From the NCBI RefSeq assembly GCF_016802725.1, contig NC_052665.1, forward strand, positions 24,290,001 through 24,354,000: a DNA stretch of 64,000 bases, written 5' to 3'. The notes under the pieces were generated by a model. It searched no databases and had not been told where the DNA came from. It saw nothing but the letters and a program-made list of their open reading frames with translations. Below are positions 61,571 through 64,000 of this stretch, piece after piece (the stretch's first letter is position 1; each line of letters starts with the position of its first letter). Source of the DNA: Solenopsis invicta (taxonomy: Eukaryota > Arthropoda > Insecta > Hymenoptera > Formicidae). The position numbers were made by a program, and so were the translations under genes.

Positions 61571-62517
61571 CCCTTAAACACGTAAGTGGGTCTGAGAGAC
61601 ATATAAAGTTTTGAACGCTTGCTATGTGAAGACGGAATGAGATAGGAGGTTCGGACCACGACGTAAAAAAAGTTTGAAATCTCCTCTTTTGATTAATATA
61701 GTTGATCAACTTTTTTGGTCAACTAGAATTCGAACGTCACGACAGCAAAGTTTTGTTAGGGTCAATGCGACCCATATAGTGTGTAAGTAAAACGTTTTTT
61801 GTGAGTAAAAAGCTGGATAAAATACGTTCGAAGGTCGGTTTGCGGATGTTACTCGCATATACTCTGTCTAAAGTTGGAATACTATAAAATGCTGTAGAAA
61901 AAGGAGTTTTTCCGAAATATATCATAAAACACATCAATTTTCAATTTTAGACATGATTTAATCAAAAATACCCCATATTCGCCTTGTTACATAAGTACAT
62001 TTTTTAATAGAAATGACAATGATATAATTTTTTTGGACAGTATGAATCATTAGCTTTAAAACGTCGTATTGTAAAGTTTTTCAAAGTTTTTTGTTGTAAA
62101 GTTGATTTTTTTTTAAAGTAGATTTTTAGATGCCCAAAAACACCTCATGTTCTCCATGTTACATAATTATACCTTTTAAAAGAAATGACTTTGCCAAATT
62201 TTATTTTGAAAATGTAACTTATTAGCTTTAAAACGCCGTATTTGAAAGTCCTTAAACGTTTTTTGTGAGATATGATTTTTTGAAGGAAAAGTGGACCAAT
62301 TTCTCATTTTTGCTTAATGGTTTTGCTTTTATAACTTCACAATAAATTATTTTTCGGCAATGCCGATTGTGCAGTCACACTCCTGAGATTTTGAACTTTT
62401 GTTTTAAAAAAAATCGTAGAAAAATATTGATTGTAATCAAAGTTATAGCTTCTCAAAGTTGAAAGTCTCCCAGACCCAAAAATGTGTTTCCGTATTTTAC
62501 AGGATCGGTGTTAAGGG
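61571..62517 (+). mobile_element. piggyBac-like element copy 6, uninterrupted
   Basis: 947 bp, TTAA on both sides, CCCTTAAACACGTAAGTGGG to GTGTTAAGGG. The best reference copy for the family. Frames inside it do not resemble transposase. Confidence 0.88.
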
Positions 62518-63149
62518 TTAACATTTCGTTATTATGTGTTTTATTGTGAAAATGTAACTTAATTGTCTCGTTACCAAATTTATAAAAATGGGCCGCAAAT
62601 AAAGTTTTTTTTAAATTTTATATGTAAAAGCATATTTTTCATTCCTTTCAACAGCAGTGTTTTCCCGTTTAAGTAGACTTCACTTTACTTCCTTTTACGA
62701 CTATTTGCTGATTGTTAGATGGAAAAAGAATAAACAAGACTCATTTTTACAACTGTTTTAAAGTGATCTCATAATTGTATTTTATTTAAATAATAATTAT
62801 CTTTAGTTTTTATAACAAAATTTGAGAGAGAAAAAGTTGTAATGACCTGTAAAAAAGCATTTTAAGCTAAAAATAATTGCTTTTGTCTCATTCAAATCGG
62901 ACAAATAGAATAAAAGTTATAGTAATTAACGTAAATGCTTAAAGATTATTGTACGCCACTGATTTAAAATGACTATCGTAGCCAAACATAAGATTAAAAA
63001 ATATTTTTTTAATAGTTTGGAACTTTTAAAACATAGATAAGTGATTACAATATCAACATTTTTTTAAATTATAAAACGACCAATTAATTCTAAACTATTT
63101 ATAATGGCGTGTGGAATGATCCAACGGTATTATATAAATATTGATACAG

Positions 63150-63400
63150 ACTGGCATTCACAGCCAATTCTTATTTCAAAACCATCTTAAATAATGTCTT
63201 GAGATGCTAATACTGCTCTCTCTGGTTTGTTGATGACATCTTAAGATGGTACTTAAGATAGCCTTAAATATAAAAATTGACTCGATGCTAAGGCCGGTAT
63301 TTATAACCGATTTTTATTTCAAGACTGTCTTAAGTAATGCCTTAAGATGCTAATACGGCTCTCCGATTGGTTAATAACATCTTAAGATGATACTTTAAGC
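63150..63400. mobile_element. Two tandem MITE family I copies
   Basis: 63155-63285 and 63292-63400 both carry 'atcttaagatg' and 'gatgctaata' blocks and a GCCGGTATT-like end. Confidence 0.6.
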
Positions 63401-64000
63401 GATGCTGGAGTAACGGCCAAACTCACTTGACGTCGTTATTACAAATTTTTCTTCAATGGAGTGTGAATCGGTACGTGGTCGCGCGCGAGGCAAAGAGATA
63501 AGAGGAATAGTATTAAAGCCATGAGAGCAAGCTAGCGCTCTTTGTTAAGCGCACTCATGATACATTATCTGTTCTTGTCTTCGATTTCAACGTCGTCTAA
63601 TAAAAGATCTTTCAATTACCACGTTACACAATTACTGCTGTTTTATTCTTCAAACCAATTTCATACGCCAACTTACATATAAAAATTTTCAACATTTCTC
63701 TTATATTAAAGTTTCTAGGCTCATTCTGAAAGCACAGTATTGTTCTTTGTTGTAATTCCGAGTCGACGCCATGCTTATTTTATACGTACAAAGTCTTAAA
63801 TTTCTATGCGCAGTAAATGTTGACTAACAATATTTTTTGTTTCGTTTTTTATATTAATTTGTAACTTGCGGCCCTCATTATTGTCTATGGTTTAATTCTG
63901 CAAGAAGATTAATTTAGCGAAAAGTGAGAGCCATGCAGGATGTCGGGTGCAAATACATAATAAAATTTTTCAATATCAAACGTTTCGACCTTTAATGACG
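63401..64000. other. Unassigned; LTR-like or ERH upstream sequence
   Basis: Contains AATAAAAGATC near 63600 and ends of LTR appearance ('tggagtaacggcc', 'ccacgttaca'), but no flanking duplication was found. It could equally include the ERH 5' end. Confidence 0.25.

Larger units (their letters stand above)
59643..63122. mobile_element. TIR element of about 3.5 kb, arms about 330 bp
   Basis: 'gatattgtaatcacttattt' and 'aagcatttacgttaattgct' on the left pair with complements near 63045 and 62930. Ends are near TCATTC. It hosts the hAT-like and piggyBac-like elements below. No coding sequence. Confidence 0.6.

Noticed and set aside
61320..63200. ERH first exon candidates (ATG followed by GT)
   Set aside because: Each candidate lies in a transposon or has a weak donor, so none was called.

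Overview
This is animal nuclear DNA, almost certainly insect and probably hymenopteran (ant-like). The evidence is AT-rich sequence, spliced genes, mariner, piggyBac-like, hAT-like and PIF/Harbinger-like elements, and two LINE tails of a type I associate with ants. The species is inference. There are no operons, CRISPR arrays or rRNA genes, and no canonical tRNA gene.

Host genes are sparse and all lie on the minus strand. FHIP (FTS/HOOK-interacting protein) has its first coding exon at 27816-27965 and its next at 3224-3435, so its first coding intron is about 24 kb and is packed with transposons; later exons lie left of the window. A compact three-exon gene for an unrecognised 86-residue protein lies at 48689-49590. 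ERH (enhancer of rudimentary homolog) has coding exons at 59513-59600 and 56686-56906; the exon with its ATG was not found.

Layout. 1-28 kb: FHIP intron with six or more DNA-transposon families, two solo LTRs, three copies of one piggyBac-like family plus a fragment, a LINE 3' fragment, and a 7.2 kb non-coding element (17904-25073) that contains a 2 kb hairpin element, which in turn contains a deleted mariner. 28.6-39.9 kb: a set of nested palindromic elements in which most insertion events can be ordered from their target-site duplications (TSDs). 40.0-41.3 kb: a nearly complete mariner. 41.8-46.0 kb: two hAT-like elements stacked on one 8-bp target. 46-48.7 kb: a LINE tail and palindromic MITEs. 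48.7-49.6 kb: the small gene. 50-56.3 kb: two solo LTRs, one split by a 2.9 kb element. 56.6-64 kb: ERH, whose introns carry a mariner, a LINE fragment, a hAT-like element and a piggyBac-like element.

Most interesting: a 1.2 kb-arm palindrome carrying intron-containing exon-like sequence; a 143-bp MITE family whose two ends vary together; tRNA-like modules followed by T-runs in the arms of two unrelated hairpin elements; and the stacked insertions at CCTTGCAG. TSD calls come from reading flanks against empty copies elsewhere in the window, not from alignment software.
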